Below the pieces are notes generated by a model. That model worked only from the letters and a program-made list of their open reading frames with translations, was not told where the DNA came from and searched no databases. Shown piece after piece: positions 1 to 7,438 of a stretch of DNA of 29,550 nucleotides. Position numbers and translations under genes: made by a program. The stretch spans positions 1-29,550 of the forward strand of contig USJW01000057.1 of the NCBI GenBank assembly GCA_900555045.1. Reading direction: 5' to 3'. Positions within the stretch are counted from its first letter, which is position 1. Each line of letters begins with the position of its first letter. The stretch is from an uncultured Clostridium sp. GTDB taxonomy: Bacteria > Bacillota > Clostridia > Lachnospirales > Lachnospiraceae.

Positions 1-17
1 CTCTGATTTTAAACCCA

Positions 18-542
18 TCATATAACCCTCTCAAACAACAAAAACGTTCGAGGCACCCCGATATCCTCATAACAAATTTCCGCCCGGTCAACGAACTTAA
101 ATCCATGAGTTTGATACATTTTATGCGGGACCAGATTGCCCTCGATACAGTCCAGCCGGATCGCCCGCTGGCCTTTTTTCGCCGCCGTTTCGATCGCGTG
201 CTCCACCAGGCGCGACGCGCACCCCCTGCCGCCATACGCGGGGGACACTCTCAGGGCGTGGAGGACCGACACTTCCTCCCGGGGCGCGTCGATCTGCCAC
301 CGGACCTGTTCGTAGGCTGCATCCGCGTCATGGTTCATGATATAGGCCGCCATGATCCGGCCGTCCTCGATTCCCACGTACAATTCCTTCGATTCAATCG
401 CGGCGATCACCATATCTCTGGGCGGAAATCCGCCCTTGTTGCCCTCCGGCAAAAAATCCGCCTTGTCCAATTCCTCACACATCATGCCGTAGAATGCCAT
501 GATTTCATCCAGGTCATCCATCAGCGCTTCTCTTATAAACAT
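18..542 (-). CDS. GNAT family N-acetyltransferase
   Basis: A 174-residue single-domain GNAT protein, predicted to transfer an acetyl group from acetyl-CoA to an amine substrate in the cytoplasm; the substrate cannot be told. The acetyl-CoA binding motif A is visible as LRVSPAYGGRGCASRLVEHA (about residues 97-116), followed by the helix and the C-terminal strand region with YQTHGFKFV, typical of the fold. The length is normal for the family. The ATG at 542 has a purine-rich GGGCGGG stretch upstream, only a moderate ribosome site. It is the last of three minus-strand genes (phospholipase D-like, YoaP-like, this one), separated from its upstream neighbour by 92 bases. A TTGACA lies in that gap but without a well-spaced -10, so it may be co-transcribed. 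Family assignment is secure, function is not. Confidence 0.85.
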   Translation of the reverse strand: MFIREALMDDLDEIMAFYGMMCEELDKADFLPEGNKGGFPPRDMVIAAIESKELYVGIEDGRIMAAYIMNHDADAAYEQVRWQIDAPREEVSVLHALRVSPAYGGRGCASRLVEHAIETAAKKGQRAIRLDCIEGNLVPHKMYQTHGFKFVDRAEICYEDIGVPRTFLLFERVI

Positions 543-634
543 CGCGTTCCCGCCCTTTTAAATAAATTTAGCTCGTCTCAATTCTTTATCTGTCAAGCCC
601 CCGGTCCGTTTCACCGTGCGCGGCACAGCTTGTC

Positions 635-1384
635 TCATTTCTTTAGAATTCTCTTTAGGGATGCCACATCCGTCAAATTCACCGTCACAAATTTCCCATT
701 GTAGAACAGAGCCCAGTTGTTGAAGACACAGGGCAATTCCTTCGCTGCTTTGAGCGAGTCCACCTGAATGAGGGAGAGGGGAATATCGTCCGCCTCACAG
801 TGCGCCCTGAGCGCTTCAAGATATTGGCCGACGTAGGGGCACTGTGCGTCGTAGTAGACGGTCGGCGCCTTGCTCTCAATGGCCTCCCTTTTGACGTTCT
901 GTGTGAACCTTGGCATGGTCCCGTCGAAGGAGAGCGCCAGCAGCTCATAACCGCTTTCGGTGGTATCCACGACCTCAAAGCCGAACCGTTTGGCGAAAGC
1001 CTGGTCCGTCAGCCAGTGCTTCTGCTTTTTGGCCCCCAGCATGCAGACACCGGATTTTCCCTTCGCCCGGGCGTCCGCCAGGCAATACTCCATCAGCTCC
1101 CTGCCGTACCCCTTTCCCTTGTCAGGTCCGGTCACCCACAGGCAGTACACGTAATAGAAGTTGTCGCCCTCAACCGGGACCCACGCGGTCTCAAGCGGTG
1201 CGTACTCGATAAAAACCGTGGCCTTCTCGTTTAGCTTTCGAAAGACATGGCCCTCGCGCAGGCGGTCCGACAGCCACTGCCGCTTCGCCTCAACCCCGGG
1301 ATGGGGCTTTTTTGAGCGGATGATGCAGCACAGATGCTCTTCCGCGAGGTTTTCGGGTGTCAGATTGATAAATTGGGTATCCAT
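635..1384 (-). CDS. YoaP-type GNAT acetyltransferase with thioredoxin-like C-terminal domain
   Basis: A 249-residue protein with two parts. The N-terminal half is a GNAT domain with the acetyl-CoA loop GPDKGKGYGRELMEYCL (about residues 86-102). The C-terminal part begins near TVYYDAQCPYVGQYL (about residues 176-190) and resembles the YoaP domain, which has a thioredoxin-like start with a CPY motif. The two-domain length matches YoaP-like proteins of Firmicutes. The substrate is unknown. The ATG at 1384 is preceded by AGAGAGGTG at good spacing, and the gene follows the phospholipase D-like gene by only 26 bases, so the two are probably one transcript. What I see is the two-domain architecture; the YoaP name comes from family resemblance. 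Confidence 0.8.
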   Translation of the reverse strand: MDTQFINLTPENLAEEHLCCIIRSKKPHPGVEAKRQWLSDRLREGHVFRKLNEKATVFIEYAPLETAWVPVEGDNFYYVYCLWVTGPDKGKGYGRELMEYCLADARAKGKSGVCMLGAKKQKHWLTDQAFAKRFGFEVVDTTESGYELLALSFDGTMPRFTQNVKREAIESKAPTVYYDAQCPYVGQYLEALRAHCEADDIPLSLIQVDSLKAAKELPCVFNNWALFYNGKFVTVNLTDVASLKRILKK

Positions 1385-1410
1385 GTGTCACCTCTCTCTA
1401 AAATTGGTTG

Positions 1411-3018
1411 TCAGATCAGGAATCGCACCGGCTGCATCACAAAGCCGACCACCGCCCATGCGGCCCGCTTCCAGAGCGGAACCTGGGCCACCGTGATGTG
1501 GTCCGGAGTCTGGTAGGTGCCGTCCGGAAGGAGCATGCGGCAGTCCTTCTGGTAGGAGTCCATGTAGCCCTCCAAGTCGGCGGCCAGCTCCTCGCTCTGG
1601 ATGACCAGCATGAGCTCGGTGTCCATGTAGGTGCTGCGCAGGTCGAAGTTGTAGGAGCCCACGGCCGCCAGCTGGTGGTCGATGACCAGGGATTTGCCGT
1701 GGTAGGACATGCCCCCGTCGTACTCATAGATGGTGATCCCGGTCCGGGCCATCTCCTTTTTGTGCCGCAGATAGTCGCTGGAGGCAAAGAAGTTGTCGCC
1801 GTTCTCCACGGAATTGATCATCATGTCCACCGGGACGCGCGCGTTCACATCCCGCATGGTGTCGTACATGTAGGAGTTGAACACCGCGTAGGGCGTGTGG
1901 ACCGTCACACTCTCCTTTGCATGCTTCATCAGCTCCGTCAGGGTGAAAAACACCACCGGTTCCTTGCCGTAGATGCCGGTCGGATTGGAGACCAGGGTGA
2001 TTTTCCCCGCCTCGCGGGTATTTGTCTCATAGTAGGAGAGGGCGCGGCTGCGGCGCTGGGCCGCTTCCGGGGTTTCGGCTGCGCCCGAGGTGCCCCCGCC
2101 GGAGGCCTCTCCGCCTGGGATTCCCTCGCCCAAGGCCTTTCCGCCCGAGATTCCCTCGCCCGAGGCTTTTCCTCCCGAGGCCTCCCCATCTAAGCCTCCC
2201 ATGCTTTCATCCAGCAGCTCCGGCTGCGCCTGGGCCAGCCCCTCATAGCGGGCGTGCAACGTGTCCACCGCCTCCATGACCGCCTTTTTTTCGGCCAGCT
2301 TCGGGTCGTCGTGGAACAGGCGGCAGACCTCCAGATTCCAGACCCCGTCGAAGTAGCGCTCCACCTGGCCCAGGGAGCTCTCGCTACTTCGCTCCGTCCC
2401 GTGGGCCGTGTTGTAGACCAGGACCTCCCGGTCATGGCTCCGGCTGTCGGTTGGGTAGCTGCCGATAAAGTAGTCGAAGGTGTTGCGGCCGCCCAGTATG
2501 TAGCCGTAATCGTCCACGATCACGTACTTGTCGTGCATCCGCCCCTGGGTTTTCCAGGGCAGGGCCAGGTTGAGGGGATTGTAGAGCTTGATCTCCACGT
2601 TCGGGTGGCTGGAGAGCGCGTAGAAGATCTCGTTTCCCTCCATGCGGACCAGGCCGGAGAAGCCGTCCACCAGGATTTTTACCTGCACGCCCTGCTCCGC
2701 CTTGTGTAGCATCACAGAGAGCAGGTCCCGGGGACTCTCGCCATCGCGGAAGTCGAAGGTGGACAGGATGATGCGCTCCTTTGCCAGGTTCATAAAGCGC
2801 AGACGCTCCTCCCAGGCGCTCTCGTTTGTCTCCAAAATCATGGCGCGGTCCACGCCGGGGCCGTCCTGGCAGAATTGCTCCGCCGAAAATTGTCCTTTTG
2901 TTTCGTCGGAAATAGTCTTATAATGGAAGAATGGCGCGGTGGCGCCGATGGCGAGATAGAGAAATGCTGCCAGCAACAGAAGCGGCAGCCAGTGCTTTTT
3001 CAGCCAGGTTCGCAACAT
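1411..3018 (-). CDS. Phospholipase D-like (cardiolipin synthase family) membrane protein
   Basis: About 535 residues with one N-terminal membrane segment (about residues 10-28) and two HKD motifs of the phospholipase D superfamily: HDKYVIVDDYGYILGGRN near residue 162 and HGKSLVIDHQLAAVGSYN near residue 440. These proteins hydrolyse or transfer phosphatidyl groups, so a role in phospholipid metabolism at the membrane is likely, with the catalytic part outside or at the membrane face. Between the two halves (about residues 276-312) is a Gly/Ser/Glu-rich repetitive linker, unusual for the family. I chose ATG 3018 over GTG 3027 because AGAAGG lies 8 bases before the ATG and would abut the GTG. 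A consensus promoter lies upstream (3065-3093). Cardiolipin synthase activity is possible but the domain order and linker differ from typical Cls proteins. Confidence 0.85.
   Translation of the reverse strand: MLRTWLKKHWLPLLLLAAFLYLAIGATAPFFHYKTISDETKGQFSAEQFCQDGPGVDRAMILETNESAWEERLRFMNLAKERIILSTFDFRDGESPRDLLSVMLHKAEQGVQVKILVDGFSGLVRMEGNEIFYALSSHPNVEIKLYNPLNLALPWKTQGRMHDKYVIVDDYGYILGGRNTFDYFIGSYPTDSRSHDREVLVYNTAHGTERSSESSLGQVERYFDGVWNLEVCRLFHDDPKLAEKKAVMEAVDTLHARYEGLAQAQPELLDESMGGLDGEASGGKASGEGISGGKALGEGIPGGEASGGGTSGAAETPEAAQRRSRALSYYETNTREAGKITLVSNPTGIYGKEPVVFFTLTELMKHAKESVTVHTPYAVFNSYMYDTMRDVNARVPVDMMINSVENGDNFFASSDYLRHKKEMARTGITIYEYDGGMSYHGKSLVIDHQLAAVGSYNFDLRSTYMDTELMLVIQSEELAADLEGYMDSYQKDCRMLLPDGTYQTPDHITVAQVPLWKRAAWAVVGFVMQPVRFLI
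2081..2190 (-). repeat. 30-base in-frame tandem repeat in the phospholipase D-like gene
   Basis: Three imperfect 30-base units (2081-2110, 2111-2140, 2141-2170) followed by a partial fourth. On the coding strand they encode decapeptides of the type GGKASGEGIS, GGKALGEGIP and GGEASGGGTS. Because the unit is a multiple of three, gain or loss of copies changes the linker length without breaking the frame. Confidence 0.8.
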
Positions 3019-3064
3019 AGGATACACCTTCTTCGGACATACTTTTTAAAGAGAACTATAACAC

Positions 3065-3093
3065 ACTATACTTGTAAATGATGGAAATGTCAA
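3065..3093 (-). promoter_or_regulatory. Sigma-A type promoter of the phospholipase D-like gene
   Basis: On the minus strand, TTGACA (3088-3093), a 17-base spacer and TATAGT (3065-3070) lie about 50 bases upstream of the start at 3018. On the plus strand the overlapping TATACT (3067-3072) could act as a -10 for the divergent amidohydrolase gene, with only a weak -35, so the two promoters would share the same DNA. Confidence 0.7.
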
Positions 3094-3133
3094 TGTGCGG
3101 GCCGGTCCCGGTCCGCTGCCGCAGAAAGGATGG

Positions 3134-4846
3134 ATGAGTCGGATGAGTCGCACACTGTACTACAATGGAACAATACTTACCATGGAGGAGCCGCTGTACG
3201 CGGAGGCACTGCTGGAGGAGGACGGGTTCATCCGGGCGGTCGGAGGCTTTGAGGAGCTGAAGGCCGCCGCAGGCGCCGCGGGCGGCCTGCGCATGGTGAA
3301 CCTGGAGGGCCGTACCCTTATGCCCTCGTTCATCGACCCCCACAGCCATTTCACAGCCTGCGCCAACGCCACCATGGAGGCGGATTTAGGGTCAGCGTCG
3401 TCCTTCGCGGACATCGTCCGCATCGTGAGGGAATTCATCAAGCGGGAGAACATCCCGGCCGGGCAGTGGGTGAAGGCCGGAGGCTACGACCACAACCGCC
3501 TGGCGGAGCTCGCCCACCCGGACCGCCATGTCCTGGACGAGGCCGCCCCGGAGCACCCGCTGATGATCCAGCACCAGTCCGGGCACATGGGCGTCTTCAA
3601 CACCCTGGGACTGAAATCCCTCGGCGTGGACGCAAATACTGAGGCGCCCCAGGGCGGGATGATCGCCGTGGAGAACGGGGAGCCCACCGGGTACCTGGAG
3701 GAGAACGCCTTCGTGCAGTACCAGAAGAAGGTGCCGATGCCGGCCCCGGAGGCCTTCCTGAAGGCATACCGGAAAGCCCAGGAGCTCTACGCCTCCTACG
3801 GGATCACCACCGTGCAGGAGGGCATGATGAACGCCCAGCTGGGCGGACTGTACCAGCTGATGCTCCGGGCAGGCTTTTTGAAGCTGGACCTGGTGGCCTA
3901 CATGGACCTGCGGGACGCGGACAAACTGATGGAGCAGTTCCCCGGCCACGTGAAGAAGTACCGCCACCACATGAAGCTGGGCGGCTACAAGATGTTCCTG
4001 GACGGCTCCCCCCAGGGCCGGACCGCCTGGCTGCGCGAGCCGTACCTGCCGGAGGCAGGGGACGGCGTGGCGGCGGGAGACGGCCCGGCGGTCGGGGATG
4101 GCGCGGCGGCGGGAGATGGCATGGCGGTCGGGGATGGCGCGGCGGCCAGCGATGTCGCCGACTACCGCGGTTACCCCACCCTCACCGACGACCAGGTGTA
4201 CGCCAACCTAAAGCTGGCCGAGGAACAAGATCTTCAGATCCTGGCCCACTGCAATGGCGATGGTGCCTGCGAGCAGTACCTGCGGGCCTACGGGAAGGTC
4301 ATGAACGATCTCCCGGACCACCAGCCGGGGGATATCCGCCCGGTGATGGTCCACGCCCAGCTCTTAGGGCTGGACCAGATTGACCAGCTGAAATCGCTGA
4401 ACGTGATCCCGTCGTTCTTTGTGGCGCACGTGTACCACTGGGGTGAAATCCACGTGAGGAACTTAGGCGAGGAGCGGGCGAGCCACATAAGCCCCGCGGG
4501 CTCGGCCTTAAAGAATGGGATTCGTTTCACCTTCCACCAGGATGCGCCGGTGATCCGGCCGGATATGCTTGAGACCGTGTGGTGCGCTGTGAACCGCAGG
4601 ACAAGGGACGGCCGCCTTCTGGGGGCGGACGAGCGGATTCCGGTGCTGGAGGCCCTGAAGGCGGTCACCATAAACGGCGCCTACCAGTACTTTGAGGAGG
4701 ACAAAAAGGGCAGCCTGGCCCCCGGAAAGCTGGCCGACCTGGTCGTCCTGGACCGCAATCCCCTAAAGGTGTCGGAGAAAGAAATCCGGGATATCCGGGT
4801 GCTGGCGACCATCAAGGAGGGAACGGAAATCTACCGCGCCCACTGA
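3134..4846 (+). CDS. YtcJ-like amidohydrolase with repetitive insert
   Basis: A 570-residue metal-dependent hydrolase of the amidohydrolase superfamily, YtcJ type. The metal-binding HxH is in PSFIDPHSHF (His70, His72). Further conserved pieces are AHCNGDGA, HQDAPV and the C-terminal composite-domain stretch GKLADLVVLDRNPL. Such enzymes cleave C-N bonds of amides or formyl groups; the substrate is unknown. Residues about 309-338 are five hexapeptide repeats (GDGxAA/GDGxAV) inserted in the barrel domain. The ATG at 3134 is preceded by AGAAAGG; an earlier in-frame ATG at 3095 has no ribosome site. It is divergent from the phospholipase D-like gene and convergent with the AguR-like gene. A second YtcJ-like gene is in the agmatine cluster at 9868. 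Confidence 0.88.
   Translation: MSRMSRTLYYNGTILTMEEPLYAEALLEEDGFIRAVGGFEELKAAAGAAGGLRMVNLEGRTLMPSFIDPHSHFTACANATMEADLGSASSFADIVRIVREFIKRENIPAGQWVKAGGYDHNRLAELAHPDRHVLDEAAPEHPLMIQHQSGHMGVFNTLGLKSLGVDANTEAPQGGMIAVENGEPTGYLEENAFVQYQKKVPMPAPEAFLKAYRKAQELYASYGITTVQEGMMNAQLGGLYQLMLRAGFLKLDLVAYMDLRDADKLMEQFPGHVKKYRHHMKLGGYKMFLDGSPQGRTAWLREPYLPEAGDGVAAGDGPAVGDGAAAGDGMAVGDGAAASDVADYRGYPTLTDDQVYANLKLAEEQDLQILAHCNGDGACEQYLRAYGKVMNDLPDHQPGDIRPVMVHAQLLGLDQIDQLKSLNVIPSFFVAHVYHWGEIHVRNLGEERASHISPAGSALKNGIRFTFHQDAPVIRPDMLETVWCAVNRRTRDGRLLGADERIPVLEALKAVTINGAYQYFEEDKKGSLAPGKLADLVVLDRNPLKVSEKEIRDIRVLATIKEGTEIYRAH
4058..4147 (+). repeat. 18-base in-frame tandem repeat in the amidohydrolase gene
   Basis: Five contiguous 18-base units (4058, 4076, 4094, 4112, 4130) encode GDGVAA, GDGPAV, GDGAAA, GDGMAV, GDGAAA. 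Alternate units are more alike (GDGxAA versus GDGxAV), so the real period may be 36 bases. The array is in frame and would vary protein length without frameshift. Confidence 0.85.
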
Positions 4847-4898
4847 TACGGCGCACGGGCGAAGGCCCTGAAAAAATCAGATATCACCGTGTGAACTG

Positions 4899-4940
4899 TT
4901 TAAGGTGCAGGTTTATGGCAACATAAACCTGCACCTTAAA
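4899..4940. terminator. Perfect 19-bp hairpin between convergent genes, probable bidirectional terminator
   Basis: Arms 4899-4917 and 4922-4940 are exact reverse complements with a four-base GCAA loop (a GNRA type on the plus-strand RNA). It sits in the 110-base gap between the ends of the amidohydrolase and the AguR-like gene. There is no long U run on either side, only A/T pairs at the stem base, so the terminator role is inferred from position. Confidence 0.65.
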
Positions 4941-4956
4941 ATATGCGGTAGGATCG

Positions 4957-5958
4957 TTATTTAGTCTGCTCTGCAATAAAGGTTTGAAAGCGATCGATCA
5001 GCTGTCTGCGTTTTGTCACATCCGCTTTCTGAAAAATGTTGTGCACATGGGTTTTGGCGGTGCCCAGGGAGATGAACAGTTCGTCGCTGATCTCCTGGTT
5101 GGATTTGTCCTTCAGCAGCAGGCGGATGATCTCGCGTTCCCGTTTCGTAAGCCCGATGGAATCACAAAATTCGTTCACATATCCGTCCAGCATATTGGCT
5201 GGCACGGCGGGGCTTGGCAGTATGGCGGCGGTATTCTGTTGAAGCTCCAGCTTTTCCCTCACCACCTTTTGGCAGTAGTAGATACACCAGACCGATATGA
5301 TGATGGAGTACAGATCTTCCATAAAGATGCGCTCGGACAGTTTGGGCGCAAAGGTGGACAGCCAGGAAGCGTAGCTTTCCCAGAAGGTGATGACTAACAC
5401 CGTTTCGATGAGGCCCAACACCATGAAGATAATGATGAACCAGTCCAGCTTACGGACCATGTGCTTCTTTTCCTCCGAAAGAGTACAGCCCGGGCTGTTT
5501 AAAAACCACAACACCATGGCCAGATTGAGGATGATGGAAAAGTAACGGCTGTAATAGAACAGGCAGTCCATAAAGAAGCCGCGGTTTGGAAACGGGATCA
5601 GGGAGACAGTGGCCGCAGCAACGTAAAAGACAACGGGAACAGCCTGGTACCATCTCCACCGGGAACCGGTCAGGCAGTTGAAAAAATAGGTGTAGAGAGG
5701 GAGACCCGCAGTGAGAATCAGGATTTTCATAAACGAAAAATTGCCAATGGGTGAGATGCTGTGCACATCCAATGGGGTATTGTAAACAAATTCAACGATG
5801 TAAATGATGGACAGATCAAAAAGAAAATAGAGAAACAGTCCCAACATTCCGCAATAGAGTTTGTCCTTCGTGTTGATATACGCGTAGAAGCAGCTGCTGA
5901 CGGCACAGGCATATAAAATCATAAGTAAAAGATTGTAAATAAAAGAAACTAAATCCAT
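4957..5958 (-). CDS. aguR: Membrane-bound LuxR-type regulator, AguR-like
   Basis: A 333-residue one-component regulator. The N-terminal ~225 residues carry about seven hydrophobic membrane segments. The C-terminus (about residues 268-325) is a LuxR-type DNA-binding domain with LTKREREIIRLLLKDKSNQE and SLGTAKTHVHNIFQKADV. Lactic acid bacteria use a transmembrane LuxR-type protein, AguR, to sense agmatine and activate the agmatine deiminase operon. This gene has the same architecture and is divergent from aguA here, so I infer the same role. The gene name rests on architecture and context rather than on a sequence comparison. The start at 5958 has no strong ribosome site nearby (AAAGG about 14 bases upstream). 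Its promoter is at 6020-6048. Confidence 0.8.
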   Translation of the reverse strand: MDLVSFIYNLLLMILYACAVSSCFYAYINTKDKLYCGMLGLFLYFLFDLSIIYIVEFVYNTPLDVHSISPIGNFSFMKILILTAGLPLYTYFFNCLTGSRWRWYQAVPVVFYVAAATVSLIPFPNRGFFMDCLFYYSRYFSIILNLAMVLWFLNSPGCTLSEEKKHMVRKLDWFIIIFMVLGLIETVLVITFWESYASWLSTFAPKLSERIFMEDLYSIIISVWCIYYCQKVVREKLELQQNTAAILPSPAVPANMLDGYVNEFCDSIGLTKREREIIRLLLKDKSNQEISDELFISLGTAKTHVHNIFQKADVTKRRQLIDRFQTFIAEQTK

Positions 5959-6019
5959 GAGGTGTTACCGCGCCTTTCTGCTATTTCGTCCTGACCCGGA
6001 GTCTGTCAGGGCGTTTTTT

Positions 6020-6048
6020 ATTATACCATGACCGTGTGCAAATCGCAA
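6020..6048 (-). promoter_or_regulatory. Promoter of the AguR-like gene
   Basis: On the minus strand TTGCGA (6043-6048), a 17-base spacer and TATAAT (6020-6025), with TG one base before the -10 (extended -10). The predicted leader of about 55 bases contains a small stem CCTGAC/GTCAGG around 5992-6008. Confidence 0.7.
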
Positions 6049-6140
6049 ATAGATATTTCGGCCAGCCACCTGAAAAAATGTACAAAATGCACAAAAGTTT
6101 AGGCGGGTTTATGATAATAAATCCCAGATTCGTGCAAAAA
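6035..6140. promoter_or_regulatory. Repeated TGxxCAAA-like motifs in the aguR-aguA intergenic region
   Basis: The 340-base gap between the AguR-like gene and aguA holds similar 9-base units: TGTGCAAAT (6035-6043, touching the aguR -35), TGTACAAAA (6079-6087) directly followed by TGCACAAAA (6088-6096), and CGTGCAAAA (6131-6139). They could be binding sites for the regulator. A good aguA promoter was not recognised; TATGAT at 6110-6115 lacks a clear -35, which would fit an activator-dependent promoter. The rest of the gap to 6298 shows no gene. Confidence 0.35.
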
Positions 6141-6298
6141 TACAGCCAAAAGATTAGAAAGAGATACAACCAAAGATGATGGTTTTAGGGCTCCGGACAT
6201 GATAATCTGGCGTCAGATGGCAGGAGCGGTTTGCAGAGTACCACGAAATCGGACACCGCCACACAGAACAATCCAATCATTTAATAAGGGGGTTAAAT

Positions 6299-7393
6299 AT
6301 GGCCAGAAGAATTACAGGAACCACACCAAAGCAGGATGGGTTCAGGATGCCGGGTGAGTTTGAAGCTCATAAACAAGTATTTATGCTGTGGCCGGAACGA
6401 CAGGATAACTGGAGAGACGGCGCGAAACCGGCCCAGGAAGCTTATGCCAACGTGGCAAAGGCAATCAGCGAGTTTGAACCTGTCACCATGTGTGTTTCCA
6501 AAGAACAGTATGCCAACTGCCGCTCACGCCTTCCGGGGGAGATACGGGTGGTGGAGATGGCGAGCAATGACTCATGGATCCGTGACTGCGGTCCTACATT
6601 TATTAAAAACGAGGCCGGCGAAATCCGGGCGGTCGACTGGACCTTTAACGCGTGGGGCGGTTTGACAGACGGTCTGTACTTCCCGTGGGACGCGGACGAC
6701 GCGGTGGCGCAGAAGGTATGTGAAATTGAGGGAGTTGATTCCTACCGCACAAAAGGGTTCGTGCTGGAGGGCGGTTCCTTCCATGTGGACGGTCAGGGGA
6801 CCGTGATGACGACGGAGATGTGCCTTTTAAGTGAAGGCAGAAACCCCTCCATGTCCAAGGAAGAGATTGAAAAAATGCTCTGTGAGTACCTGAACTGTGA
6901 AACGGTTATCTGGGTGACGGACGGAATTGACCCGGAGGAGACCAATGGGCACATCGACGATGTGGCCTGCTTTATCCGGCCGGGTGAGGCGGCATGTATT
7001 TACACGGAGGACCGGGAAAACCCGTTCTATGAGGCCGCAAAAAAGGCATACGGGCAGCTCTGCGAGGCAGTTGACGCGAGAGGAAGAAAGCTAAAGGTAC
7101 ATAAGCTCTGCCTGCCGAAGAAACCGGTTCTGCTGGCCGGGTCCGCGACCATCGACCAGGTGGAGGGAACCATTCCGAGGGAAGACGGGGATATCTGCAT
7201 TGCTTCCTATATGAACTTTTTGATCGTAAACGGCGGTGTGATTGTACCGCAGTACGGCGATGTAAATGACGCGCTGGCATTGGAGCAGATCCAGGAAATG
7301 TTCCCGGATCGCCGTGTGGTGGGAGTGCAGACAAAGGAAGTTGTGTACGGCGGGGGAAATATCCACTGCATCACACAGCAGCAGCCCAGATAG
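6299..7393 (+). CDS. aguA: Agmatine deiminase
   Basis: 364 residues, full family length. The enzyme hydrolyses agmatine to N-carbamoylputrescine and ammonia in the cytoplasm, first step of the agmatine deiminase pathway. Recognisable guanidine-group-modifying fold signatures: PGEFEAHKQVFMLWPERQDN near the N-terminus, NDSWIRDCGPTF (about residues 89-100), NGHIDDVACFI (about 216-226) and the C-terminal YGGGNIHCITQQ with the catalytic Cys357. The ATG at 6299 follows AAGGGGG (6286-6292). It is the first gene of a plus-strand operon with ptcA 45 bases downstream. Confidence 0.96.
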   Translation: MARRITGTTPKQDGFRMPGEFEAHKQVFMLWPERQDNWRDGAKPAQEAYANVAKAISEFEPVTMCVSKEQYANCRSRLPGEIRVVEMASNDSWIRDCGPTFIKNEAGEIRAVDWTFNAWGGLTDGLYFPWDADDAVAQKVCEIEGVDSYRTKGFVLEGGSFHVDGQGTVMTTEMCLLSEGRNPSMSKEEIEKMLCEYLNCETVIWVTDGIDPEETNGHIDDVACFIRPGEAACIYTEDRENPFYEAAKKAYGQLCEAVDARGRKLKVHKLCLPKKPVLLAGSATIDQVEGTIPREDGDICIASYMNFLIVNGGVIVPQYGDVNDALALEQIQEMFPDRRVVGVQTKEVVYGGGNIHCITQQQPR

Positions 7394-7438
7394 TGAAACA
7401 AAAAATAAAAATTAAAATATAAAAAGGAGAATAAAAAA

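Noticed and set aside
543..634. Promoter with TTGACA before the first GNAT gene
   Set aside because: The TTGACA on the minus strand has no -10 at 16-18 bases; the nearest TAAATT is about 20 bases away.
2081..2190. CRISPR-like array
   Set aside because: Units are contiguous with no spacers and are in frame with the coding sequence.
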